DNA of 7,048 nucleotides, from positions 1 to 7,048 of the forward strand of contig JAHJAQ010000141.1 in the NCBI GenBank assembly GCA_018813975.1, read 5' to 3'. The position numbers were made by a program, and so were the translations under genes. The notes below the pieces were generated by a model. The model was given only the letters and a program-made list of their open reading frames with translations. It did no database searches and had not been told where the DNA came from. Below, in pieces: positions 1-6,637 of this stretch; the stretch's first letter is position 1; each line of letters starts with the position of its first letter. The stretch comes from Microcaldota archaeon (GTDB taxonomy: Archaea; Iainarchaeota; Iainarchaeia; Iainarchaeales; JAGVWC01).

Positions 1-690
1 GGAAATGTGCGAAAAAAAATTGCTGATTTAGTTTCTTTTTCAAAACCCGCAACCATATTGGACGTGGGAACGGGCGATGGATTGTTTGCCATTGCATTTG
101 CACAAAAAACAAACGTAAAAACTGTTTTGGGAATTGAGCTGGCCTCTGATTTTTTAGTACTTGCAGAAAAACAAGTGCAAAACCATGAGGTGAAAAATGT
201 TTCTTTTCAAAAAGCCAATTTTTTTGATTCTGCCCTACAACCAGGGTTTGATTGTATTACCTTTTTTTTAGCATTATGCGAATTCAAAAAACCAAAAATG
301 GTTTTTGAGCGTGCTTTTGAATTATTGAAGCCAAACGGTTATTTGGTTTTGGGAGAAGAATTTCCAGAGCTAGCCCAAAACAAGGCCCAAGAAATTGGCT
401 ATGAAATCAATCGCGCACTAGGGTACACTCATTTCCTGTTAAAAGAAGTAAAAGAAGAATTAGAGAACGCTGGTTTTGAACTCCAGATTGAAAAGGTTTT
501 CAAAACAGAGTATCCCCCCATGAAAGAAAACGATTTGAAAGCTTTTTTGAAAGACGAAGTAAGTGATTGGCAAACCGTTGGAGTGATTAATGACTCCCAA
601 CAATTATTTGAACAATTCCAAGCAAAAGTGCGCGAAAACGGTTTTGAAATAAACCCTCAAATCGTTGGAATAGTTGCACGAAAAAAATAG
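1..690 (+). CDS. Class I SAM-dependent methyltransferase, 5'-partial
   Basis: Predicted S-adenosylmethionine-dependent methyltransferase with a Rossmann-like fold; the substrate cannot be read from the sequence. Counting from the GTG at base 7, motif I is ILDVGTGDG (residues 17-25), the glycine-rich SAM loop. The acidic residue ending strand 2 is in GIELASD (E44). FQKANFFD (67-74) fits the adenine-contact motif. FDCITFFLALCEF (81-93) is strand 4, and AFELLKPNGYLVLGEE (103-118) is the usual post-motif III segment. The reading frame is open to base 1 and the GTG has no ribosome binding site, so the true start is probably upstream and the N-terminal substrate cap is missing here. The C-terminal ~100 residues are not a recognised domain. 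It converges with alaS, with 2 bp between stop codons. The methyltransferase call is firm; specificity is unknown. Confidence 0.85.
   Translation, partial: GNVRKKIADLVSFSKPATILDVGTGDGLFAIAFAQKTNVKTVLGIELASDFLVLAEKQVQNHEVKNVSFQKANFFDSALQPGFDCITFFLALCEFKKPKMVFERAFELLKPNGYLVLGEEFPELAQNKAQEIGYEINRALGYTHFLLKEVKEELENAGFELQIEKVFKTEYPPMKENDLKAFLKDEVSDWQTVGVINDSQQLFEQFQAKVRENGFEINPQIVGIVARKK
681..687 (-). terminator. T7 tract just after alaS, possible U-tract terminator
   Basis: On the - strand a run of seven T starts 5 nt after the alaS stop codon. Archaeal transcription can end at U-rich tracts without a hairpin, and I see no stem here. The same bases on the + strand encode the two final lysines of the methyltransferase. 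T-runs are common throughout this AT-rich window, so this is suggestive only. Confidence 0.25.
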
Positions 691-692
691 GC

Positions 693-2516
693 TTATTCTA
701 AAATCGCTTTTATCCTTCTTATTCCAGCTGCAACGCTTTGTTCTTTTTTGATCTTGAAATGGCCGAGCTCTTTCGTGTTTGTAACGTGTGGACCGCCGCA
801 AAGCTCGCGCGAAAACACTTCTTTTGTTTTAGGGTTCCAAATCGAATACACTTTAACTTTTGCGCCGTACTTTCCTCCAAACTCTGCCATGGCACCAAGC
901 TTTTGGGCTTTTTGAAAGGACATGATTTCCATTTTAACCGCTAATCCTTCCTTAATTTTTTGATTCACCAATGATTCTACTTTTTTGAGTTGTTCGGGCG
1001 TTACCTTTTCAGCATGATGAAAATCAAACCGAAGCCGTTCACTGGTAATATTACTGCCCCGTTGGTTTACTTGCTTTCCAAGAACTTGTTGCAAAGCCGC
1101 GTTCAATAAGTGCGTGGCGGTATGCAAGCGCAAAACCGCTGTTGAATGATCGGCCAATCCGCCTGTAAAGCGTTGGGCAGCTCCTTTTTTGGAAAGTACT
1201 TGGTGTTCTTTCAATTGTTTTTGAAAGGCGGTTTCATCGACTTTTAGTCCGTTTTCGCGGGCAATTTCTTGGGTCATTTCGAGGGGAAAGCCAAAAGACT
1301 GGTACAAATCAAAAACAGTTTTGGAATCCAATTTTTTTTGGTTTTCTTTTTTAGCCAGTTGAATTTGTTTTTGTAATAATTGAGTTCCTTTTTCCAAGGT
1401 TTGTTTAAAGCGTTTTTCTTCTTTTTCCAGTTCTTGCAACACGGTTTCACGGTTTTTTTCGAGCTCCGGGTAAATGTCTTTAAAACGTTTTAGAACGGTT
1501 TTGCCGATTTCTGCACAAAAGTTTTTTTCAATTCCCAATAACTTTCCATGGCGAATCGTCCTGCGGATTAGTCTTCTCAATACATATCCTTGATCGGTAT
1601 TATTGGGAATAATACCGCGCTCGTCTCCGAGAATAAAAACAGCCGATCGAATATGATCTGTGACAATTCGTTGAGAATGCAAAGAGCTCTTTTCTTTTTT
1701 GTTGGATAGTTGTTGTACGCTGTCAAAAATTGGTTTTAATAAATCGGTTTCAAACACAGAATCTTTTTTTTCGAGAACCGCAATAGTTCTTTCCAATCCC
1801 ATTCCAGTGTCCACGTTTTTTTGTCTGAGTTTTTCATATTGTCCATTTGCTTTTTTGTTGTATTCCATGAACACGTCGTTCCAGATTTCCACAAATTTTC
1901 CACAATCACAACTTGGATTGCATTGCGAACCAAATTTTTTGCCGGGTCCTTTTTTACAATAGGGCTTTCCACTATCAAAAAACATTTCAGTATCCGGTCC
2001 GCAGGGTCCTGTTTTGCCGGCTGGGCCCCACCAGTTATCGCTTTTGGGAAAAAAATAAATGCGTTCTGTTGGAATGCCCGCTCGTTTCCAGTACTGGGCG
2101 CTCTGTGTATCTTTTGGGGCGTCCTTGTCTCCTACAAAACAACTAATCGAAATGCGGTTTTTATCCAATCCCAGCCAGTTGGAATTGGTTAAGAATTCAA
2201 TGGAAAATTCAATGGCTTCTTTTTTAAAATAGTCGCCAAGACTCCAGTTTCCCAGCATTTCAAAAAAGGTTAAGTGCCATTGGTTGCCCACCCGTTCAAT
2301 ATCGCCTGTTCGAATGCATTTTTGAAAATTCGCGAGTCTTTTTCCTTGGGGATGAGGTTCTCCACTCAAAAATGGAACCAACGGGTGCATGCCCGCTGTT
2401 GTAAACAATACCGTGGGATCGTTTTCTGGAATAATCGAGGCACTGGGAATAATCTTGTGTTTTTTTTGTCTAAAAAAATCCAGGAATTGGGTTCGAAGTT
2501 TTTGAGAAGACAGCAT
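693..2516 (-). CDS. alaS: Alanyl-tRNA synthetase, compact form with editing domain but no C-Ala
   Basis: Charges tRNA-Ala with alanine in the cytoplasm. I chose the ATG at 2516 (MLSSQKLR..., 607 aa) over an in-frame TTG two codons upstream, because family members begin close to this point. Class II catalytic core: motif 1 region LFTTAGMHPLVPFL (37-50), motif 2 region from KCIRTGDIERVG (66-77) through FFEMLGNWSLGDYF (84-97), motif 3 DTGMGLER (236-243). A Cys cluster (C187, C199, C203, C205) lies just before FVEIWNDVF and may bind zinc. The editing domain has both metal-binding motifs: HTATH (H465, H469) and CGGPH (C573, H577). The protein stops about 30 residues after CGGPH, so the C-terminal C-Ala/oligomerisation region of the ~875-aa E. 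coli enzyme is absent. Such short forms are known to me from CPR and some DPANN lineages. It is last in the - strand cluster, 46 bp after rel. Confidence 0.96.
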   Translation of the reverse strand: MLSSQKLRTQFLDFFRQKKHKIIPSASIIPENDPTVLFTTAGMHPLVPFLSGEPHPQGKRLANFQKCIRTGDIERVGNQWHLTFFEMLGNWSLGDYFKKEAIEFSIEFLTNSNWLGLDKNRISISCFVGDKDAPKDTQSAQYWKRAGIPTERIYFFPKSDNWWGPAGKTGPCGPDTEMFFDSGKPYCKKGPGKKFGSQCNPSCDCGKFVEIWNDVFMEYNKKANGQYEKLRQKNVDTGMGLERTIAVLEKKDSVFETDLLKPIFDSVQQLSNKKEKSSLHSQRIVTDHIRSAVFILGDERGIIPNNTDQGYVLRRLIRRTIRHGKLLGIEKNFCAEIGKTVLKRFKDIYPELEKNRETVLQELEKEEKRFKQTLEKGTQLLQKQIQLAKKENQKKLDSKTVFDLYQSFGFPLEMTQEIARENGLKVDETAFQKQLKEHQVLSKKGAAQRFTGGLADHSTAVLRLHTATHLLNAALQQVLGKQVNQRGSNITSERLRFDFHHAEKVTPEQLKKVESLVNQKIKEGLAVKMEIMSFQKAQKLGAMAEFGGKYGAKVKVYSIWNPKTKEVFSRELCGGPHVTNTKELGHFKIKKEQSVAAGIRRIKAILE

Positions 2517-2536
2517 ATACAACCATTATTCTAGGG

Positions 2537-2551
2537 TTTTTTTATTTATTA
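2537..2551 (-). promoter_or_regulatory. TATA-like A/T box upstream of alaS
   Basis: The - strand reads TAATAAATAAAAAAA, ending 20 nt before the alaS ATG, inside the 46-bp gap after rel. If the organism is an archaeon this would place a start site at or within a few bases of the ATG, giving a leaderless or nearly leaderless mRNA; no Shine-Dalgarno sequence is visible before alaS. AT-rich background makes chance matches likely. Confidence 0.25.
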
Positions 2552-2562
2552 GAGCTTTGTTT

Positions 2563-4251
2563 TTAAGCGCGTTCAAAGTGAACATTCATAATTCCTTTAA
2601 TGTGTCGTAATCGCTTGATGGTGTGCTTGAGGGTTTCATCCGAAATAGGGGGAATATTGAATTGACCAAATGCTCTCTTTTTTTGGTCTCCACTCATATA
2701 GGTACACGCAATATTAATTTTTTCAGTTTCAAACACATAGGTAATCTCGGATAACAATCCGGCACGATCTTTTGCAATTATACTAACATCAATGGAACGA
2801 TTTTTTTGAAATTTTTTTTGGCGGAGCAATCGCATAATGGTTTTTCGAGCCCGAACCGTATTTGCCATTTCCAACCAGCGTTTTTGTACTTGAATAATGC
2901 GGCTTGGAATAATTTCCACAATGTTTCCATTTTCAAGCCTTTTATCCATACCTACAAATTGGCCATTCACACGAACACGCCACGTACACTTTCCTAATGA
3001 AGGTCGAATCTTGAATGCAAAATCCAGTGGGGTAGAACCAAATGGCAATTCAATAATATCTCCTTTGGGAGTGAAAATAAAAATGCTTTTTGAAAGCGAT
3101 TCTTGAGTGAGCGCACTCATGAATTCTTCGGTTTCTTTAAAATGATACGGCAAATTAAATAGTTTGTTTAGCTGTTTTAAGCGTTCTTTAACCAAAAAAG
3201 TGTCTGCTTTGGTTAGAGTAGAATCCAGTGCCAATATTCCGCGGTGATAAAACCGAATCATTTTTTGCGTACTAATATATACTTTGGTAGGTTCGCCATT
3301 CGGGCTAATTACCGTGGAATGTAATGCCTGGTATAAATTGGGTTGTGGAATCGCAATATAATCTTTAACCTTGTTTGGAACGGGTAAAAAAGAATTGTGA
3401 AGGCCCCCCAGTGCTTTATAACAATCCGTAACACTATTGGTTTCCATTATAAGTACGGTGCAGTCCCGCGTATCCGAAAGGGTTTTTCCTCTTTCGTTCA
3501 TTCTGGCATACTGGCTAAGAACGCCTTTGTGCCGCAACCGGTACTTTACTGGCGTTTCTTTAATGGTTTTTTTGAGTTGTTGAATCATTTTTTTTAGTTG
3601 TTTGGTTTTTGCTTTTTGGCGCCTGTTTACTTTTGTTTTTATTTGGTTATATTTTTTTTTGCTAACAAAAGAAAATGCCAGGTCTTCTAACTCGTGTTTT
3701 AAATCGTGAATGCCCAGCTTGTGTGCCAATGGAACAAAAACCGTTAAGATTTGACTCGCAATTCGAATTTGGTCTTTTTTGGGTAAATACTTGAGGGTTT
3801 GGAGGTTATGCAATTTGTCCGCTAGTTTTATCGCCATTACTCTTAAATCCTTGGCACTGGCAAGCATAATTTTTTGAATGTTCGTGGCTTGATAGTGTTG
3901 TTCACTTCCTTTTTGGCTAATGCGGTCTAGTTTAGTGACTCCTTTTACAAGCTCTGTTATTTCGCGTCCAAACTTTTTTTTCACGTCACTTTCCGTAATA
4001 GGAGTATCTTCTATGGTGTCGTGCAACAAAGCTGCTGCCACGGTTTCAGAATCAGCGCCAAGCTTAGCCAAGGTTAACGCAGCGTTAGCAGGGTGCGTCC
4101 AATAGGGTCCCCCGGAAATTCTTTTTTGGTGAACATGTGCTTTTACACAAAATTCAAAGCTTTTTTTCACTAGTTGAGAATTGGGTTTGTCCGGAAATGC
4201 TTTCATTTCGCGAATAATCTGGGAGCACAGTCGGCTGGCTTTTTGCTGCAT
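2563..4251 (-). CDS. RelA/SpoT homologue: intact ppGpp hydrolase domain, degenerate synthetase domain
   Basis: Long RSH-family protein (562 aa) predicted to hydrolyse the alarmone (p)ppGpp in the cytoplasm. Domain order: HD hydrolase (about 25-195), synthetase-like (about 235-345), TGS (about 388-450), ACT (about 486-562). Hydrolase residues are all present: R44, H53, H77-D78, E81-D82, D145 and N149; the only nearby change is GGPY for the usual GEPY. The synthetase fold is recognisable (RLRH 238-241, D263, KVKDYIA 294-300, NLYQALH 305-311), but the usual E-x-Q-x-R-T segment is K-V-Y-I-S-T (323-328), which loses the catalytic glutamate, and the AExGxAAHW motif after it is gone. It is shorter than the ~700-aa classical enzymes because little lies between TGS and ACT and no zinc-finger region is seen. 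AGGT 5 nt before the ATG is a weak ribosome site. It lies between argS and alaS. The family call is firm; hydrolase-only activity is inferred. Confidence 0.93.
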   Translation of the reverse strand: MQQKASRLCSQIIREMKAFPDKPNSQLVKKSFEFCVKAHVHQKRISGGPYWTHPANAALTLAKLGADSETVAAALLHDTIEDTPITESDVKKKFGREITELVKGVTKLDRISQKGSEQHYQATNIQKIMLASAKDLRVMAIKLADKLHNLQTLKYLPKKDQIRIASQILTVFVPLAHKLGIHDLKHELEDLAFSFVSKKKYNQIKTKVNRRQKAKTKQLKKMIQQLKKTIKETPVKYRLRHKGVLSQYARMNERGKTLSDTRDCTVLIMETNSVTDCYKALGGLHNSFLPVPNKVKDYIAIPQPNLYQALHSTVISPNGEPTKVYISTQKMIRFYHRGILALDSTLTKADTFLVKERLKQLNKLFNLPYHFKETEEFMSALTQESLSKSIFIFTPKGDIIELPFGSTPLDFAFKIRPSLGKCTWRVRVNGQFVGMDKRLENGNIVEIIPSRIIQVQKRWLEMANTVRARKTIMRLLRQKKFQKNRSIDVSIIAKDRAGLLSEITYVFETEKINIACTYMSGDQKKRAFGQFNIPPISDETLKHTIKRLRHIKGIMNVHFERA

Positions 4252-4256
4252 TATTA

Positions 4257-4260
4257 ACCT
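4257..4260 (-). promoter_or_regulatory. Weak Shine-Dalgarno (AGGT) before rel
   Basis: AGGT sits 5 nt upstream of the ATG at 4251 and matches part of the canonical ribosome-binding core. It is the only credible ribosome site before any - strand gene in the window and supports the chosen rel start. Confidence 0.35.
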
Positions 4261-4279
4261 ATTATCTAATGGATTCTTG

Positions 4280-4314
4280 TTTTTTTAATTTCATCGGATT
4301 TGTCAGGGATTGTC
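4280..4314 (-). promoter_or_regulatory. Putative rel promoter: TATA-like box preceded by a direct repeat
   Basis: On the - strand an A/T box (AAATTAAAAAAA, 4291-4280) lies 28-40 nt before the rel ATG. Just upstream are two imperfect direct copies, GACAATCC (4314-4307) and GACAAATCC (4304-4296), starting about 10-11 nt apart, close to one helical turn. In archaea activators commonly bind immediately upstream of the TATA/BRE, so this could be a regulator site for rel. The repeat is short and I recognise no known operator. Confidence 0.25.
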
Positions 4315-4315
4315 G

Positions 4316-4358
4316 AAAAAAAGGTAAAAAAGGCATTAGGGGGGTAAAAGACAAAAAA
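4316..4358 (-). terminator. Cluster of T-tracts downstream of argS
   Basis: Reading the - strand after the argS stop (4390) there are runs of T6 (4358-4353), T4 (4349-4346), T6 (4331-4326) and T7 (4322-4316), with a C-rich patch between them and no convincing stem-loop. This resembles the multi-tract U-rich endings of archaeal transcripts. It fills most of the 138-bp gap (4252-4389), the longest gene-free stretch in the window, and suggests that rel may have its own promoter. No tRNA or other RNA gene is visible in the gap. Confidence 0.35.
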
Positions 4359-4389
4359 CAGACTAATTCGACTTTTTTTTTCGGAATTC

Positions 4390-6117
4390 TTACATTTGTT
4401 CTATCGATTGAATATCCAGCATTTCAAGGCCATTGTGCAAAACCCAAGCAGTTGCTTCTACGAGCGCTAATCGTGCAGTACGCGTTTCGGGCTCTGCATT
4501 TAATACTGGCAATTCGTGGTAAAAAGAATTAAAGCCAGCGGCTAATTCCAGCAAAAACTGGGCCAAAGAATGCAAGGAAAAATTAATGGGAATTTTTTCC
4601 ACAACAGTGGGAAAGGATTGTAACAACGCTAAGAGCTTTTTTTCTGGCGCGCTTTTTAGCGTGTCAAACCGTATTTTTTCTTTAGTGCCCTTTGCTTTTC
4701 GCAAAATACTTTTGGCTCTGGCATACGAATACAAAACATAAGGACCGGTTTCTCCTTCAAAAGAAAGGCTTTCTTTTGGATTAAACAATAGATTTTTTTG
4801 GAATTCTGTTTTAACCAAAAAAAACTTAATCGCCGCTAATGCAATCAACAGCGCGCGTTTTTCCGCTTCTTTTTCTGAAATTTTTGCGTGTCTTTTTTTG
4901 ATTTCTTTTAAAGCCAGTTGCTTCATTTCTTCAATCAAATCATCCGCGTCAACTGTTATTCCTTCCCTGCTTTTTAACCTTCCGCTGGGCAGATTTACCA
5001 ATCCATAATTTACGTGCACGCAATTTTTAGCCCATGGTTCTCCCAGCAATTCAAAAATCTTGAACAATTGTCTAAAATACAAGTCTTGTTCACTTGCAAC
5101 AATCCAAAATGCTTTGTCCAATTTGAAATCCTTAAATTTGGTTGGCGTTAAAACCAAATCCTGCGTTAAATAAATACTGGTTCCGTCTTTTCGCAAAGCA
5201 ATCTTGTCTGACAAACCATGATTTTTTAGCCTTGCAATCACGCTTCCATCTTCTTCTTTTTCAAAAATCCCTTTTTCTAATGCTTTTTGAACAATAGGTC
5301 CTGCTTTGTCGTATAATTCGGATTCTTTGTACACTTTGTCAAACTCGCTTCCAAACAACTTGTAGGTTTCACTAAATCCTTGTTGTGCCCATGCATCCAT
5401 TTTTTTCCATAGCGCTCGAACCGCTTTATCGTCTGCTTCCCATTTTTTGAGCATTTTCAATACTTCTTCTTCTAGCCGCGGGTTTTCTTTTGCTTTTTGG
5501 GCAAACAGTACATAATATTTTCCAACCAAATGATCTCCTTTCAAGCCACTGCTTTTAGGGGTTTCTTCTTTTCCCCATTTTTGATAGGCCAGCATACTCT
5601 TACAAATGTGAATTCCCCTATCATTCACGAGATTTGCTTTTACTACTTTGTACCCATTGGCTTCAAACGTTCGTACTAATGCCATTCCAATGCTTTGATT
5701 TCTTAAATGGCCAATGTGCAAGGGCTTGTTCGAATTGGGTGCTGAATATTCTATCATAACAGTTTGTTTTTTGCCAGAATAGTTTTGCCCGTATTTTTGT
5801 TTTTCTTTTAGAACTGTATTTAAAACGGTTTCAGCAAGTGCTTTTTTTTCTACAAAAAAATTCAAGTAACCGCCAATTGCCTCTATTTTTTCAATCCCGC
5901 TTATTTTTTTGCTCGCTAGTTTGACTTGTAATTGGTTCGCAATTTGGGCCGGGCTTTGCTGGAATGCTTTGGCCAAACGAAAGCAAGGCAAGCTATAATC
6001 TCCCATTTCTGCTTTGGGAGGCTTTTCCAAGAATTCCGTGGCTTGTTCGAGTGAAAAATCCTTTTCTTTCAATTCGAGGCGCAATGCTTTTGCAATGCTT
6101 TCTTTAAACAAGGCCAT
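4390..6117 (-). CDS. argS: Arginyl-tRNA synthetase
   Basis: Charges tRNA-Arg with arginine; class I enzyme, 575 aa, a normal full length. The N-terminal additional domain (1-95), which contacts the tRNA D-loop in this family, includes PKAEMGDYSLPCFRLAK (34-50). The catalytic domain has the HIGH motif as HIGH exactly (134-137) in EYSAPNSNKPLHIGHLRN, followed by LVNDRGIHICKSM (163-175). The KMSKS equivalent is RLKSREG (380-386), a common ArgRS variant. The C-terminal DALR anticodon-binding domain starts near GPYVLYSYARAKSILRK (458-474) and runs to the end, closing with LDIQSIEQM in place of the usual final IxxPERM. The ATG at 6117 gives MALFKES and no better start is seen. The VNDRGIH variant is one I associate with Bacteroidetes, CPR and DPANN enzymes, not the E. 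coli type. It follows the DUF3795 locus by 52 bp and precedes rel by 138 bp on the same strand. Confidence 0.97.
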   Translation of the reverse strand: MALFKESIAKALRLELKEKDFSLEQATEFLEKPPKAEMGDYSLPCFRLAKAFQQSPAQIANQLQVKLASKKISGIEKIEAIGGYLNFFVEKKALAETVLNTVLKEKQKYGQNYSGKKQTVMIEYSAPNSNKPLHIGHLRNQSIGMALVRTFEANGYKVVKANLVNDRGIHICKSMLAYQKWGKEETPKSSGLKGDHLVGKYYVLFAQKAKENPRLEEEVLKMLKKWEADDKAVRALWKKMDAWAQQGFSETYKLFGSEFDKVYKESELYDKAGPIVQKALEKGIFEKEEDGSVIARLKNHGLSDKIALRKDGTSIYLTQDLVLTPTKFKDFKLDKAFWIVASEQDLYFRQLFKIFELLGEPWAKNCVHVNYGLVNLPSGRLKSREGITVDADDLIEEMKQLALKEIKKRHAKISEKEAEKRALLIALAAIKFFLVKTEFQKNLLFNPKESLSFEGETGPYVLYSYARAKSILRKAKGTKEKIRFDTLKSAPEKKLLALLQSFPTVVEKIPINFSLHSLAQFLLELAAGFNSFYHELPVLNAEPETRTARLALVEATAWVLHNGLEMLDIQSIEQM

Positions 6118-6131
6118 GCTAAAATAAAACC

Positions 6132-6155
6132 AACAACTGCTTTAAAAAAGTTGTT
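6132..6155 (-). promoter_or_regulatory. 7-bp inverted repeat in the argS leader
   Basis: AACAACT (6132-6138) pairs with AGTTGTT (6149-6155) around a 10-nt A/T-rich loop. It lies between the DUF3795 stop (6170) and the argS ATG (6117), followed on the - strand by GGTTTTATTTT. It could be a weak terminator for the upstream gene or a leader hairpin affecting argS translation. The loop also supplies a TATA-like TTTTTTAAA about 22 nt before argS. The stem is short and A/T-rich, so it may be chance. Confidence 0.25.
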
Positions 6156-6169
6156 TTGGCCACTATGCC

Positions 6170-6343
6170 CTATTGTTTTTTTAGCCCGACCAGTTTTTCT
6201 TTAAAACCGCATTCATAACATTTTCCATTATGAACACAAATCGTTTTGCTACATTGTGGACAGTCATACTTTTTTTCTTGTGTTTTAAGAAATTTTTTGA
6301 CCCCATTTTTTTTAATAAATTTTAGGTTTTCAATCATACTCAT
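6170..6343 (-). CDS. C-terminal zinc-ribbon part of a DUF3795 protein, out of frame with its first half
   Basis: A 57-aa ORF starting MSMIENLKF at 6343, whose ATG overlaps the TGA of the preceding ORF (ATGA). It contains CPQC (C28, C31), then ICVHNGKCYECG (C36, C42, C45), a small zinc-ribbon-like module. DUF3795 proteins, as I know them, usually run continuously from a cysteine-rich N-terminal part through a 'KYxMSMIENL' linker into exactly this CPxC...CVHNGKCYxCG tail, so this is almost certainly the second half of one gene. It may be translated by coupling at the ATGA overlap, by frameshifting, or not at all. No function is established for the family. As a free-standing protein it would be a five-cysteine mini zinc-binding protein. 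Confidence 0.75.
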   Translation of the reverse strand: MSMIENLKFIKKNGVKKFLKTQEKKYDCPQCSKTICVHNGKCYECGFKEKLVGLKKQ

Positions 6344-6585
6344 GTTATACTTTTTTTATAATTTTTATCTAGCTTTTGCAAATTTTCACAGGGAAAAATA
6401 TTGCATTCAAAACAAAATCGAATTTCTTGGTTACCAATTTTTTTACACTTTTTTTTCAAAAAAGCACATTGCTTGTCTCTAGGTAAGCAACCCGGACAAG
6501 GCGTTTTCTGTTCTCCTAAAAAAGCAGAGCAAATGCCACAATTCATGCCACAAGGAGCAACCAGTAATGCCTGCATTTTTGTCAT
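6340..6585 (-). CDS. N-terminal part of a DUF3795 cysteine-rich protein, frameshifted at an A7 run
   Basis: An 81-aa ORF with ten cysteines, starting MTKMQALLVAPCG (a second Met at residue 4 is an alternative start). The spacing PCGMNCGICSAFL (11-23), CPGC (30-33), C40, C47, FCFEC (57-61), FPCENL (64-69) is the signature of DUF3795, a putative metal-binding domain of unknown function found in archaea and anaerobic bacteria. After NYKK (75-78) the frame leaves the family pattern and stops at SIT. Adding one base to the seven A's at 6351-6357 restores NYKKKYNMSMIENL and joins the downstream ORF into one 138-aa protein. This is therefore a disrupted, alternatively decoded or wrongly assembled gene. 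It sits 52 bp after the VOC-like ORF and upstream of argS; no Shine-Dalgarno sequence is evident. Confidence 0.8.
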   Translation of the reverse strand: MTKMQALLVAPCGMNCGICSAFLGEQKTPCPGCLPRDKQCAFLKKKCKKIGNQEIRFCFECNIFPCENLQKLDKNYKKSIT

Positions 6586-6637
6586 AGCTTATCATCACTA
6601 TTCGCATATCTTTGAATTGTTTTATTTTTTGACTATT

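Noticed and set aside
1821..2192. A 123-codon + strand frame inside alaS
   Set aside because: It lies wholly antisense to conserved AlaRS catalytic sequence, has no recognisable domain, and is explained as a shadow of the codon usage.
2516..2522. TTG at 2522 as the alaS start
   Set aside because: It adds only two residues and is a rarer start codon; the ATG at 2516 matches the usual N-terminus of the family.
4252..4389. Possible tRNA, T-box or other structured RNA in the gap before rel
   Set aside because: I see no cloverleaf, no conserved T-box element and no long stem; the gap is mostly homopolymer tracts.
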